A stretch of 64,000 nucleotides of DNA from Phytopseudomonas straminea (GCF_900112645.1 NZ_FOMO01000004.1:310001-374000); one strand, 5' to 3'. Numbered from the stretch's first letter, positions 37,096 to 49,408 are shown. Translations and numbers: made by a program. Notes: generated from the sequence alone by a model not told the origin.

Positions 37096-37186
37096 TGTAG
37101 GAGCCGCGCCCAGCGGCGAGGGGAGTTATACCGCAGGTCTTGCTGAGTGGCTCCGACCGCTTTCGACCCGAGGCGGGGCTCCTACG
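37096..37186. repeat. REP-like palindromic element
   Basis: TGTAGGAGCC at the left and GGGGCTCCTAC at the right bracket an internal dyad rich in CGCGCC/GGCGAGG. The TGTAGGAGC...GCTCCTAC termini are typical of Pseudomonas REP doublets. It fills most of the gap between hutH and hutC and may end hut mRNA. Confidence 0.7.
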
Positions 37187-37243
37187 AGATCAGTTGTATG
37201 GCTGATGTATCATCCGCGCACCGGGCATTACCAAGGAGTTGCC

Positions 37244-37954
37244 GTGACCAGTTCCACCCCGCGCTACAAGGCCATCGAGGATTTTCTGCTCGAGCGCATC
37301 GGCAACGGTGACTACCCGTTACATCACCAGATTCCCCCCGAAGAGCAGCTGGCCAGGGACTTCGGCGTCAGCCGCATGACCGCCAACAAGGCCATCAACA
37401 ACCTGGTGCAGCAGGGTTACCTGATTCGCCAGGCGGGCCTGGGTACCTTCGTCACCGACCGCAAGTCCGAGTCTTCACTGCACGAGGTGATGAACATCGC
37501 CGCCGAGGTGCGCGCCCGTGGCCACACCTACTCCAATCGCATCCTGCGCAGCGAAGCGCTGGCCGCCGACGACGAAGTAGCGCTGCGCCTGGGTCTGCGC
37601 ATCGGCGCCGAGGTGTTTCACAGCATCCTCGTGCACCTGGAAGATGGCGTGCCGATCCAGCTCGAGGATCGCTTCGTCAATCCACGCTGGGTGCCCCATT
37701 ACCTGAGCAGCGACTTTTCCAAGCAGACGCCCAACGAAGTGCTGGTCGCCAGTTGCCCGATCAGCGACGTGGAGCATGTGGTCGAGGCCGTGCACGCCGA
37801 CGCCCGCACCGCCGAATGGCTGGATATCGCACCGGGCGCCGCGTGCCTGTCGATGATTCGCCGCACCTGGTCGGACGAGCACCTGATCAGCTACGTGCGA
37901 CTGATTCACCCGGGCGAGCGCTACAAGCTGCGCTCGAGCACCAAGCACCGCTGA
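37244..37954 (+). CDS. hutC: Histidine utilization repressor, GntR family
   Basis: A 236-residue GntR/HutC regulator: N-terminal winged HTH (EEQLARDFGVSRMTANKAI, then NNLVQQGYL) and a UTRA effector domain with QLEDRFVNPRWVP and the final ISYVRLIHPGERYKL. It represses hut genes until urocanate binds. GTG at 37244 is 5 bases after AAGGAG and gives the usual length; an ATG at 37205 lacks a ribosome site. It is separated from hutH by a repeat, so it may have its own promoter; no clear TGTA-N2-TACA site lies before it. Its stop directly meets that of the convergent LysR gene. Confidence 0.92.
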   Translation: MTSSTPRYKAIEDFLLERIGNGDYPLHHQIPPEEQLARDFGVSRMTANKAINNLVQQGYLIRQAGLGTFVTDRKSESSLHEVMNIAAEVRARGHTYSNRILRSEALAADDEVALRLGLRIGAEVFHSILVHLEDGVPIQLEDRFVNPRWVPHYLSSDFSKQTPNEVLVASCPISDVEHVVEAVHADARTAEWLDIAPGAACLSMIRRTWSDEHLISYVRLIHPGERYKLRSSTKHR

Positions 37955-38809
37955 TCACAGCCGGAAATGCTGATGAATGGCCTGGGCCAACAGCGCCAGG
38001 GCTTCGTCGTGCTGCGCCTGGGCTGAGCGCAGGAACATCACCTCGTGCTCGGCAGCCAGGGGCAACTCCTCGACGATGCGCATGGCACTGGTCATCTTCG
38101 CGCGGTCCATCAGGGTAATCGCCAACCCTGATTCGACACAGGCCCTGATGGCCTGGCTGGACGGGCTTTCCAGCACCACCCGCCAGGTGTGCCCCGCCGC
38201 TTTAAGCGATTCCAGCATCAGGCTGCGGTACGGACATTCGGCTGCATGGATGGCCAACGGTAGCGTCTCCTTCCAGGCCTGGGGATAGGCCGCCGCCGCG
38301 ACCCACACCGGCGTGGTGGCGACCAGCACCTGAGCCCGGGGCTCGCGCTGCCCCAACGGCAGGGTGAGTACCGCGCCGTGCAGCTTGCCGGCCTGCACCT
38401 GCTCGCGCAGCGTGTAGCTGGAGGCGGTCTTCACCTCCAGCACCACGTTGGGCCAGGCCGCCGCGAAGATCGGCAGGATGTCGCGGATCACGTGGGCAGC
38501 GTACTCATCGGGAATCCCCAGGCGGATGCGCCCGACCAGCCGCGGGCCATGCAGCTCGGCGAGCACCCGGTCGTGGGTACTGAGCAGTTCGCTGGTCGAG
38601 CGCAGCAGCCGCTTGCCCAGCGCGGTCAGCGCCACCGACTGGTTGTCGCGGTCGAACAGCCGGCCACCGGCGACCACCTCCAGACGCTGGATATGCACGC
38701 TGATCGCCGCCGGGCTCTTGTGCAACTGTTCGGCAGCGGCCTTGAAGCGCCCGCTACGTGCCACAGCGTGAAAGGTGCGGATCAGTTCGATGTCGAGCAC
38801 GGCGCTCAT
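37955..38809 (-). CDS. LysR family transcriptional regulator
   Basis: A 284-residue LTTR with HTH region FHAVARSGRFKAAAEQLHKS and PAAISVHIQRLE, then an effector domain. It resembles regulators encoded beside EamA/DMT exporters and is divergent from one, with a 98-base AT-rich gap that should carry the shared operator. It most likely controls that exporter. Confidence 0.88.
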   Translation of the reverse strand: MSAVLDIELIRTFHAVARSGRFKAAAEQLHKSPAAISVHIQRLEVVAGGRLFDRDNQSVALTALGKRLLRSTSELLSTHDRVLAELHGPRLVGRIRLGIPDEYAAHVIRDILPIFAAAWPNVVLEVKTASSYTLREQVQAGKLHGAVLTLPLGQREPRAQVLVATTPVWVAAAAYPQAWKETLPLAIHAAECPYRSLMLESLKAAGHTWRVVLESPSSQAIRACVESGLAITLMDRAKMTSAMRIVEELPLAAEHEVMFLRSAQAQHDEALALLAQAIHQHFRL

Positions 38810-38907
38810 GATTCAAAAACTCCGAACGACTCATTCAATACATTTTGATTTATTAGATTACGCCAACTTCGTAGGCTGGACCTACACCCTTCATCCGGTT
38901 TACCGCC

Positions 38908-39873
38908 ATGTCCGTTCGACAGACTGCCCGCCTTTGGCCCGTTGTCATTCCCCTGCTGCTGATCGAGGCAGCGCTGGTAGTGATCTGGAGTTCGGGCTTC
39001 ATCGGCGCGCGCTTTTCCATCGACCATGCGCCGGCCATGCTGGTGGTGTTCTGGCGCAGCCTGCTGTTCGCGCTGCTGCTGGCACCCTGGGCGCTGCCCC
39101 GCCTGCGCAATGCCGCGCCAGCCACCCTGCTGCGCCACGCCGCTATCGGTTTGCTGGCAATGGGCGGCTACCTAGCTGGTGTGGTTCAGGGCATCGCCTT
39201 GGGCGTCCCTGCCGGGCTTGCCGCCCTGCTGGCCGATCTGCTGCCCATCGGCGTTGCCCTGCTCAGCGTGCTGGTGCTGCGCCAGCGCCTGGGCTGGCAA
39301 ACCTGGCTGGGTCTGCTCATCGGCCTGACGGGCGTGGTGCTGGTCACCTCGGATGCGCTGGCCTGGGGTGATGCGCCGTTGTGGGTGTACGGCTTGCCCC
39401 TACTGGGGATGTTCTCGCTGGCGGTCGCGACCCTGTGGCAGAAACGCACCAGGGCCACGGCGTCGTTCGACCTGCTCGGCAACCTGTGGCTGCAATGCTG
39501 CATCTGCTGCGTGCCGTTCGCGCTGCTGGCCGCGATAGACGGCAGCCTGATGCCGGTGCCCTCAGGCGGCTTCGCCCTGAGCGTGCTGTGGACGAGCATC
39601 TCCACCATCGGCGGCTACGGCTTGTACTGGCTGTGCCTGAAGCGCTCAACGCCGACCCGGGTGGCCAGCGTGCTGTACCTGAGTCCCGCGCTGACGCTGG
39701 TGTGGGCCTGGGCGATGTTCGGCGAGCCACTGTCCTGGGTGATGGGCCTGGGCACGCTGATTTCGGGGCTGGGAATCTGGCTGGTGATACGTAATGAACC
39801 AAAGGAGCGTGATGACGGGCCCGTGCAGGTGAGCCCGTCATCGGCACCCGTCAAAGCAGCTTGTCGAGGGTGA
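38908..39873 (+). CDS. EamA/DMT family transporter
   Basis: A 321-residue protein with ten membrane segments in two EamA repeats (SSGFIGARF near the start of the first; SISTIGGYGLYWLCLKR and SVLYLSPALTLVWAWAMFGE in the second). The family exports amino acids, nucleosides or other metabolites; the substrate is not readable. The last 23 bases overlap the convergent molybdenum-subunit gene. The C-terminal tail after residue 300 is hydrophilic and cytoplasmic. Confidence 0.88.
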   Translation: MSVRQTARLWPVVIPLLLIEAALVVIWSSGFIGARFSIDHAPAMLVVFWRSLLFALLLAPWALPRLRNAAPATLLRHAAIGLLAMGGYLAGVVQGIALGVPAGLAALLADLLPIGVALLSVLVLRQRLGWQTWLGLLIGLTGVVLVTSDALAWGDAPLWVYGLPLLGMFSLAVATLWQKRTRATASFDLLGNLWLQCCICCVPFALLAAIDGSLMPVPSGGFALSVLWTSISTIGGYGLYWLCLKRSTPTRVASVLYLSPALTLVWAWAMFGEPLSWVMGLGTLISGLGIWLVIRNEPKERDDGPVQVSPSSAPVKAACRG

Positions 39874-42042
39874 TCGGCAACTGGCGGATGCGCTTGCCAG
39901 TGGCGTGGTAGACCGCATTGGCGACCGCCGCGGCAACGCCGACGATACCGATCTCGCCCACGCCCTTGGAGCCCAGCGGGTTGATGATGGTGTCGTTCTC
40001 CTCGACGAAGATCACTTCGATATCACCGATATCGGCTTGCACCGGCAGGTGATAATCGGCCAGGTTGTGGTTCATGCAGCGTCCCAGGTCATGATCGATC
40101 ATCGCCTCCTCGTGCAGGGCCATGCCGATGCCCCACACCACGCCGCCGAGAATCTGGCTGCGTGCGGTTTTCGGGTTGATCACCCGGCCCGCGGCGATGG
40201 CGCTGACCACGCGGGTGACCCGCACCGTGCCCAGCGCTTCGTCCACCTGCACCTCGACGAACACCGCCGAATGGCTGGCACTGGCGTAGCGCTCACGCTG
40301 TTTGCCGGGCTGCGCCTGCACTTCGGCCTCCAGGCTGCCATGCCGGGCGAGTAGCGCGCCCAGCTCGACCGCACGGCTGGCATCCTCGCCCTGCTGTACG
40401 CGACCTGCACTGAAGCGTAGCGCCGCACCATCGCTGAACGGTGCCTCCGGCCATTGCCGGGCCGCTTCGCAGAGTTTTTCGGCCAGGGCCAGGCACGCCT
40501 CGCGTACCGCACTGCCCACCGATGACACGGTGAACGAGCCGCCCTGCAGCGGTGCCTTGGGCAGGCTGGAGTCACCGAGGCGAAACTCCACCTGGGACGG
40601 GTCCATACCCAGCACGTCAGCAGCGATTTGGGTCATCACCGTGGCGGTGCCTGGGCCGATGTCGCAGGTCGCGCTAGCGACGATCAGGCGGCCGTCGGCG
40701 GTGAAACTGGCGCGGGCGCTGGCCGGCATCTGCATGGCTTCCCACACGCCGGTGGCCATGCCGTAGCCGATCAGCTGATTACCCTCGCGCATGCCCCCCG
40801 GCTGCGGGCTGCGCTTGCTCCAGCCGAAGGCCTCGGCACCCTGCTGGTAGCAGGCGCGCAGCTCCTTGCTGGAATAGGGCTTGCCCTCGTTCTGGTTGGT
40901 TTCGGCGTAGTTGGTCAGGCGCAATTGCACGGGGTCGACACCCGCCGCCCAGGCCAGCTCGTCCATCGCCGACTCCAGGGCATAGAGCCCGGTCGCAGCG
41001 CCCGGCGCACGCATGTCCAGCGGCGTGTAGACATCCAGCGGCGCCAGCCGATAAGCCAGGCGCACGTGATCGCAGTGGTAGAGCATCCCCGACCATTCGG
41101 CGACGTGCTCGGTGAAATCTTCGAAGCGCGAGGTCTGGGCGATCACCTCGTGCACCAGGCCCTGCAACCTGCCACTTTCATCAGCGCCGAGCTGCAGGTG
41201 CTGCACCGCCCGCGGGCGATAGCCGAAGGTGAACATCTGCTGGCGGGTCAGGGTCACGCGCACCGATTGCTGCAGCTTCAACGCGGCCATGGCGGCCAGC
41301 GGCAACTGGTACTGCGGGCGCAGGCCGGAACCGAAGGCGCCGCCGACGAAGGAAGATTTGATACGCACGCGGCCAGGCTCGAGCTTGAGCACATCGGCCA
41401 GATACCGCTGGCTGTTCTGCGGGCCCTGGGTCTTGTCGTGCACCAGCAGGCTGCCATCGGCCTGGTAGATTACCGTCGATGCATGGGGCTCCATCGGGTG
41501 GTGATACTCGCACGGCAGTTCGTATTCCAGCTCCAGGCGCAGCGGCGCGCCAGCGATCACCCCATCGGCGTCGCCACGGGGTTTGGGCAGTTCGGCCGGC
41601 GCGGCGTGAGCCTCGCTGAGGGCTTCGCGCAGGTCGGTGGCATGGGGCTGCCGCTCGTAGCTGATGCGCACCAACGAGCCGGCATGACGGGCCAGCTCCA
41701 GGGTGTCAGCGACCACCAGCGCCACCGGCTGGCCGCTGTAGCGGATGCGCGCGTTGAACAACGGGCGAAAGGGCGAGCCGTCGGCGGCATCGTCATCCTC
41801 GTAGCTCTCGTCGTCCTGGGCCATGGGCGGACGATTGAGGTGGCTGAGCACCAGCTTGACGCCAGGCAGCGCCAAGGCTGCCGAGTCGTCGATGTCAGTG
41901 ATGCGGCCGCGAGCGATCACGCTGCAGATCACGCTGCCATGCAGCAGGCCATCGGCCGGATGCTCGGCGGCATAACGCGCCTGGCCGCTGACTTTCAGCG
42001 GGCCGTCGACGCGGTCCAGGGGTTGGCCGAGGGTTCGCGCGT

Positions 42043-42046
<4 letters not shown>
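39851..42046 (-). CDS. paoC: Aldehyde oxidoreductase molybdenum-binding subunit (PaoC-like)
   Basis: A 731-residue xanthine-oxidase-family large subunit. The N-terminal substrate-channel domain starts RVDGPLKVSGQARYAAEHP. Cofactor segments include GGAFGSG, DMRAPGAATGLYALE, GPGTATVMTQIAAD and the catalytic Glu in SKGVGEIGIVG. This domain order and the short length match PaoC, which carries molybdopterin cytosine dinucleotide and oxidises aromatic or other aldehydes to acids. It is third in a tightly coupled three-gene operon (4-base overlap with paoB). No chaperone (PaoD/XdhC) gene lies beside it. Confidence 0.9.
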
Positions 42047-43028
<982 letters not shown>

Positions 43029-43032
<4 letters not shown>

Positions 43033-43538
43033 GGGCGCACCGCCTGTTCGCTCTCGGGTAGTGCCTCTTCGATGGCCGCCAGGATGTTGCTGTAGGCGCC
43101 GCAGCGGCACAGGTTGCCGCTCATGCGCTCACGGATGTCGGCAGCGTCGCCGACCCGCCCTTCATTGGCCAGGCCGACCGCCGAGCAGATCTGCCCAGGT
43201 GTGCAGTAGCCGCATTGAAAGGCATCGTGCTTGACGAAGGCACGCTGCATGGGGTGCAGCTCGTCGCCCGTGGCCAGGCCTTCGATGGTGGTCAGCTCAC
43301 GACCGTCGAGCATGACCGCCAGGGTCAGGCAGGCATTGACCCGCCGGCCGTCCACCAGCACCGTGCAGGCGCCGCACTGGCCGTGGTCGCAGCCTTTCTT
43401 GGTACCGATCAGGTCGAGCTGTTCACGAAGCAGATCAAGGGCCGTGATCCACGGGTACACCTCGACCTGGGTGGGGCTGCCGTTCAACGACAGGGAAATC
43501 GTCCGGCGCTCGGCGCCAGCTGTGATGGTCTCGCTCAT
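43029..43538 (-). CDS. paoA: Aldehyde oxidoreductase 2Fe-2S subunit (PaoA-like)
   Basis: A 169-residue iron-sulfur protein. The plant-type cluster is CDHGQCGACTVLV...C and the second cluster is CGYCTPGQIC plus CRCGAY, both complete. Unlike E. coli PaoA, which has a long twin-arginine signal, the N terminus is only MSETITAGAERRTISLSLNG before the ferredoxin fold. This points to a cytoplasmic enzyme. It is the first gene of the operon. Confidence 0.9.
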
Positions 43539-43867
43539 GGGGCTACCTCGGTTCGCTCGGATATCTCGTGCATCCGTTCAAAATCTGAGGTGAGGCCCGC
43601 CAAAAACGTTCAGGTTGGATCACGACCGTAGAGCGGTTCGTTGAAGAACCTCTTCACGGTCTCTTTGGGCGACATTGATGAGGCGGTTACAAGGCGGAAG
43701 CGGACATCAGGGCGCCGCTGCTTTTGTAGGAAGGGCTTTAGCCCCGAGCTTTAGATGGGTGAAAAGAGCTCGGGGCTGAAGCCCCTCCTACACGTTTACG
43801 CAAACGTCAGCTCCCGCCACTTGGCGGTCAAGCGCTGAAGCCGAGCCGAAAGATCGTGAGCAAGCCT
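43539..43867. other. Intergenic region upstream of the pao-like operon
   Basis: A 329-base gap between paoA and rsmJ, both on the minus strand. It must contain the paoABC promoter but no clear -35/-10 pair was seen. The only strong structure is the REP-like palindrome at 43726-43791. No credible short gene is present. Confidence 0.45.
43726..43791. repeat. REP-like palindromic element
   Basis: GTAGGAAGGGCTTTAGCCCC at the left is matched by GGGGCTGAAGCCCCTCCTAC at the right, and the inner arms AGCTCGGGGC and GCCCCGAGCT are complementary. The GTAGGA...TCCTAC termini are shared with the element at 37096-37186 but the internal sequence differs, so these are two subfamilies of the same pseudomonad repeat type. 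Confidence 0.75.
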
Positions 43868-44647
43868 TTAAGGCGTGAGCTTCTTCAATGGGTAGATGTC
43901 GTAGCGGCTGGACTTGCCCTCCAGCGCATAACCCGGCTTAGCGCCCTCGATGACCGGCGCCTTGCGCGGGCGCTTGACCACCACGCGGTGGCTGGCGAGT
44001 TTGAGCGCCGCCTCGAGCAGTGCCGGAGCATCCAGATCATCGCCGACGAAGGGACGGAACAGGCGCATCTCCTTTTTCACCAGAGCGCTCTTGTCGCGGT
44101 GAGGAAACATCGGGTCGAGGTAGATCACTTGCGGCGCCTCGCCCTGCCAACCGGCCATCAGCTCGATGGCGTTGCCCTGCAGCAGGCGCATGCGCGCGAC
44201 GATACCTGCCACCTCGGCGTCCGCTGCCGCCCGCTGCAGGCCCTCCTCGAGCAGCGCACCGACCAGCGGCTGGCGCTCGATCAGGTCGACCTGGCAACCC
44301 AGGCTGGCCAACACGAAGGCATCGCGGCCCAGCCCTGCGGTGGCATCCAGCACCCGCGGGCGAATGCCCTGGGAGATGCCGACAGCCTTGGCGATCATCT
44401 GCCCAGCGCCGCCGCCGAACTGGCGACGATGCGCCACCGCGCCCTCGACGAAATCCACCCGCACCGGCCCTGGCGCCTGCGGGCCGAGCTCGACCAGCTG
44501 CAAGCCAGCCTCGCCCAGTTGCAACGCATAACCGGCCTCGCCTTCGAGCGGCAAGCCCAGACGCTGCGCCCATTGCTGCGCGCCGGCTTGCAGATGCGGC
44601 GCCAGGGCCTCCATGCGAATGCGCGCGTCGGGCTGTAGTTCACTCAT
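43868..44647 (-). CDS. rsmJ: 16S rRNA (guanine(1516)-N(2))-methyltransferase
   Basis: A 259-residue class I methyltransferase. The SAM-binding motif is [18 protein letters not shown], the acidic post-II residue is in LIERQP, and the substrate-binding [10 protein letters not shown] follows, all diagnostic for RsmJ (YhiQ). It methylates G1516 of 16S rRNA. The gene is full length and appears to stand alone. Confidence 0.94.
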   Translation of the reverse strand: MSELQPDARIRMEALAPHLQAGAQQWAQRLGLPLEGEAGYALQLGEAGLQLVELGPQAPGPVRVDFVEGAVAHRRQFGGGAGQMIAKAVGISQGIRPRVLDATAGLGRDAFVLASLGCQVDLIERQPLVGALLEEGLQRAAADAEVAGIVARMRLLQGNAIELMAGWQGEAPQVIYLDPMFPHRDKSALVKKEMRLFRPFVGDDLDAPALLEAALKLASHRVVVKRPRKAPVIEGAKPGYALEGKSSRYDIYPLKKLTP

Positions 44648-44761
44648 TGCGGATCGTCCATCAACTCAGATGCGGCAGCTTTCAAGCAACCGCGGGGCTC
44701 AACTCGGGCCGACAGCAGCCGATACCTTGGAAAGCGCTAGTTTGCCAGAGCCCGACGTTCG

Positions 44762-45193
44762 ATGTTTGAAGTCATCTCCCGTATTCCCGGTGACATCCGG
44801 GTAGCCGCCCAGAAATCCGGTACGCCATCGAGCGCCAGCGCGGCGCTGTACGACCAGATTCTGCGCAGCGTGCTGCGCGAGATGGAAAGCGCCATCGCCC
44901 AGCACTCGGCGCCAGCACTGGTCACGCCCACACCAACGGCAACCCCCGCCGATGAAGCGCCCCTGCAAGGCATGCGAACCTTGGAAGATGTGATGATGCA
45001 GCGCCAGTTCACCTGCTCGCTGAAAGACGTGGGCGCCGCCCTGCCCCTCGGAGAACTGGCGTCGCAGCAGAATCTGCTGGCGCCGTCTGGCAATGCCGAG
45101 AACGCCTCGAGCAACCCGCTGTTGGAAGAATCCCTGGCGCCCTGGGAGCTGCTGATGGGCCATCTGACCCTACAGCAACGCCTGGCTCGCTGA
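44762..45193 (+). CDS. Hypothetical protein
   Basis: A 143-residue soluble protein of unknown function. It starts MFEVISRIPGDIRVAAQKSG, then has an amphipathic helix (ALYDQILRSVLREMESAI), a Pro/Thr/Ala-rich linker, a segment with the only Cys (FTCSLKD) and a C-terminal helix (PWELLMGHLTLQQRLA). No signal peptide. It lies divergent from rsmJ and its stop abuts the convergent extensin-like gene. I know no family match. Confidence 0.55.
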   Translation: MFEVISRIPGDIRVAAQKSGTPSSASAALYDQILRSVLREMESAIAQHSAPALVTPTPTATPADEAPLQGMRTLEDVMMQRQFTCSLKDVGAALPLGELASQQNLLAPSGNAENASSNPLLEESLAPWELLMGHLTLQQRLAR

Positions 45194-45195
45194 AC

Positions 45196-45885
45196 TCAAC
45201 GACACATGCGAAAACCGCCCATATCCAAGTGGAAATGATCGCGGTGCGCGGCGTTGTAGTCCGGACCCAGAGTAGTGTTGAAACTGGAGCACGCCGCCTG
45301 CTGCACCTGGCGCAGGAACAGCGACTTGTCATCCTCCCCCGGCCAGTCGCGCAGCACGCTGATGCGCCGGCCATCGGCCAGGCGAAAGCCGACGATATCC
45401 AGGGCATTGGCCGAGGCGTGCTGGCTGCGCCGCTGACTACCAGCGATGGTGCGGCAGGCGAAGCTGCCAACGTGGTCGACCTGCACCACACGCTGGCCGA
45501 AGCGCTGCTCAGCTGCCGGCTGCAGGCCGTGGCGCTCGAACAGGGCGAAGGCCGCAGCTACCGGGCAGGTGGCGATGAAGCTGCTGCTCAGGCGCACGTC
45601 GCTGCCCTGCACGCGTACCGTATTGGTCAGCGGGCAGTCGGCGGCAGGCGTGCTGTCGGGCAGCACAACATAACGCAGCGCGGACGTATCCAGCACCGTG
45701 CGGCATAGCTCGGCGTCGCCCTGCAGACGACGCAGCTTGTAGGCGGTCAGCCAGTTGGGCGTGTCGCGCAGGTCCAGAGGCGCCCAGGGATTCCAGCGCG
45801 GCGGCACGTCGATCCACTGGCGGTACAGCGCCAGTGGGCCGCCGACCACCACGAAGATCAGCAGCGCAATCAGGAACTGCCGCAC
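45196..45885 (-). CDS. Extensin-like C-terminal domain protein (M15-type peptidase fold)
   Basis: A 229-residue protein with an N-terminal membrane anchor (FLIALLIFVVVGGPLALY) and a periplasmic domain. It has the extensin_C features SQHASANALDI and HRDHFHLDMG, which supply the His/Asp zinc site of M15 D-Ala peptidase relatives, plus conserved Cys residues (C106, C129 region, C-terminal MCR). The likely role is in peptidoglycan, but activity is unproven. The GTG start sits one base after the stop of the upstream PEP-mutase-like gene, with AAGGG inside that gene, so expression is coupled. Confidence 0.8.
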   Translation of the reverse strand: MRQFLIALLIFVVVGGPLALYRQWIDVPPRWNPWAPLDLRDTPNWLTAYKLRRLQGDAELCRTVLDTSALRYVVLPDSTPAADCPLTNTVRVQGSDVRLSSSFIATCPVAAAFALFERHGLQPAAEQRFGQRVVQVDHVGSFACRTIAGSQRRSQHASANALDIVGFRLADGRRISVLRDWPGEDDKSLFLRQVQQAACSSFNTTLGPDYNAAHRDHFHLDMGGFRMCR

Positions 45886-45886
45886 G

Positions 45887-46717
45887 CTAGCCCTTGAACA
45901 GATCGTTGATGGCGTCGAACGGCAGGGCCTGTCGGGCGCCGCCCAGGTCGCCACGTTCGGCAAGCCCCGTGGCTGCCTGCAGAAAGGCGCCATAGGCAGC
46001 GCGGGCCAGATTGGAGCCCAGGCTGACACGCTTGACGCCCAGTTGCGCCAGCTCGTCTAGCGACAGTGTCAGGCTCGGCGAGCCGACCAGCACGTTGACC
46101 GGTTTGGGCGCCACCGCCTCGACCACTGCCTTGATCTGTTCACGACTGGTCAGCCCTGGCGCGTAGAGCACGTCCGCGCCCGCCTCAGCGTAAGCCACCA
46201 GGCGGCGGATGGTGTCGTTCAGGTAGGCACGGCCGTGCAGGAAGTTTTCCGCCCGCGCCGTCAGGGTGAAGGGAATGTCCAGCTCGCGAGCCGCCACCAC
46301 GCAAGCGCGAATGCGCTGCACCGCCAGTTCGAAGGGGTAGATGGGCTGTTCCGGCCGGCCGGTGGCATCCTCGATGGAGCCGCCGACCAGGCCGACCTGC
46401 GCCGCCAGCCGCACGGTCGCGGCACATGCCTCGGGGGAATCGCCATAGCCATTTTCCAAGTCGGCGACCACCGGCAGCGAAGTCGCCTCGACGATGGCGC
46501 GGGCATTGGCCAGTGCCTCGTCGCGGTTTACCGCGCCTTCGGCATCGCGGCGGCCCAAGGAAAAGGCCAGTCCGGCGCTGGTGGTAGCCAGAGCGTGAAA
46601 ACCAAGCGCGGCGAGCATCTTCGCCGACCCGGCATCCCAGGGGTTGGGCAGAACCAGTAGCTCGGCTTGCTGGTGCAATGCCCGGAGGCGTTCGGCACGT
46701 TCACGGTAGATGGACAT
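45887..46717 (-). CDS. Isocitrate lyase/PEP mutase superfamily protein
   Basis: A 276-residue TIM-barrel enzyme. It begins ERAERLRALHQQAELLVLPNPWDAGSA... as is typical of the broad PEPM/ICL group, with the metal-binding DLENGYGDS in place of the DTDTGYG of methylisocitrate lyases and SIEDATG after strand 4. The KKCGH catalytic motif of true lyases is absent. It probably cleaves or forms a C-C or C-P bond on a small 2-oxo acid; oxaloacetate decarboxylase activity is known in relatives. The function cannot be fixed. Confidence 0.85.
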   Translation of the reverse strand: MSIYRERAERLRALHQQAELLVLPNPWDAGSAKMLAALGFHALATTSAGLAFSLGRRDAEGAVNRDEALANARAIVEATSLPVVADLENGYGDSPEACAATVRLAAQVGLVGGSIEDATGRPEQPIYPFELAVQRIRACVVAARELDIPFTLTARAENFLHGRAYLNDTIRRLVAYAEAGADVLYAPGLTSREQIKAVVEAVAPKPVNVLVGSPSLTLSLDELAQLGVKRVSLGSNLARAAYGAFLQAATGLAERGDLGGARQALPFDAINDLFKG

Positions 46718-46821
46718 CGGCTGCTTCCCTTGCGTCGAGTGAGCGCTCAGGGTATCGGAGTTCGCAGCTTCGGAAGAAATTCACTGTTCCGCGATCCGGC
46801 GCAAGGCAAATCGGCAGGAGA

Positions 46822-47040
46822 TCAGCGTCGTGCCTGGGAAAGGCCCATCACCAATAACAACAGATTCTGGCTGGCTTCAGGAGACGCCTGGGTAACCCGT
46901 TTGATTTTCGGGCTCAGGCAATTGGTTCGGTGAGTGCTGGTCACGACACCTGGGCCAGGCTCATACCAGGAGGTCGCCGCGAACGCCGAAACGCTCAATG
47001 CAGCAACAAGAAACAAACCTCTGGCTACGCCTAAGCTCAT
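46822..47040 (-). CDS. Small exported hypothetical protein
   Basis: A 72-residue protein with a clean signal peptide (MSLGVARGLFLVAALSVSAFA, cut before ATSW). The mature part of about 50 residues has a single Cys. AGAGG stands 8 bases before the ATG. It lies beside groEL on the same strand but after the groEL terminator. Unknown function; short but well supported by signal peptide and ribosome site. Confidence 0.6.
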   Translation of the reverse strand: MSLGVARGLFLVAALSVSAFAATSWYEPGPGVVTSTHRTNCLSPKIKRVTQASPEASQNLLLLVMGLSQARR

Positions 47041-47221
47041 GATCGCAACCTCTTGATAGTGCGGCCAATGCGTCCGCTAACACTAGATCACGATGGACTT
47101 GGAAAGGTTGCAACAAGACGAACGGTCAAAACCCTTTGCGCCGAAAGCGGTCTCGCCATCAGCCAACTATTGCCGCTGGCCCGCCAGCTAGACACTTGCG
47201 GTGCAAAAAAGCACGCAATAA

Positions 47222-47248
47222 AAAACCCCGCGCAGGGCGCGGGGTTTT
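47222..47248 (-). terminator. groESL terminator
   Basis: AAAACCCCGCG and CGCGGGGTTTT form a perfect 11-bp stem with a 5-base loop. It starts 26 bases after the groEL stop and ends in a U tract on the minus strand. Confidence 0.85.
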
Positions 47249-47273
47249 CGGTACAGCTCAGGTGCCGGGAGGC

Positions 47274-48926
<1,653 letters not shown>

Positions 48927-48962
48927 TCAATTCTTGACGATTAAACGGAAATTCGCGGTCGA

Positions 48963-49256
48963 TCAGGCTTCGATAACAGCGAGGATTTCGCTCTCGCCCA
49001 TTACCAGCAGGTCTTCGCCATTGACCTTGACGGTGTTGCTGCCCGAATACGGGCCGAACACCACTTTGTCACCGACCTTGACGGCCAGGGCACGGACTTC
49101 ACCGTTGTCCAGAACACGGCCAGTACCAACGGCAACGATTTCGCCCTGATTCGGCTTCTCGGCGGCCGAGCCCGGCAGCACGATACCGCCAGCGGTTTTG
49201 GTTTCTTCTTCGCTGCGACGGATCACGACGCGGTCATGCAAAGGACGAAGCTTCAT
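48963..49256 (-). CDS. groES: Co-chaperonin GroES
   Basis: A 97-residue 10-kDa lid protein starting [14 protein letters not shown], with the mobile loop [18 protein letters not shown] 49256 follows GGGAGAGA by about 7 bases; the longer frame would add 24 residues absent from the family. A heat-shock type promoter lies 125 bases upstream. Confidence 0.97.
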   Translation of the reverse strand: MKLRPLHDRVVIRRSEEETKTAGGIVLPGSAAEKPNQGEIVAVGTGRVLDNGEVRALAVKVGDKVVFGPYSGSNTVKVNGEDLLVMGESEILAVIEA

Positions 49257-49380
49257 TGTCGATCTCTCCCAATAGTTGTTGAAATTACCGGTGCTCTCAC
49301 CGGCAGGATCATGGCGCTGCGCAAACACCCAACGCCGAAATTTGCTTCAGCTGACGCTGAAAAACCTTGCGGTGTCCGCT

Positions 49381-49408
49381 ACATAGGGGCGGCCAAACGC
49401 AATTCAAG
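49381..49408 (-). promoter_or_regulatory. Sigma32 heat-shock promoter of groESL
   Basis: On the minus strand CTTGAA (49403-49408), a 13-base spacer and CCCCTATGT (49381-49389) match the RpoH consensus CTTGAA-N13/14-CCCCATNT, with one extra or changed base in the -10. It is placed 125 bases before groES. Confidence 0.8.
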
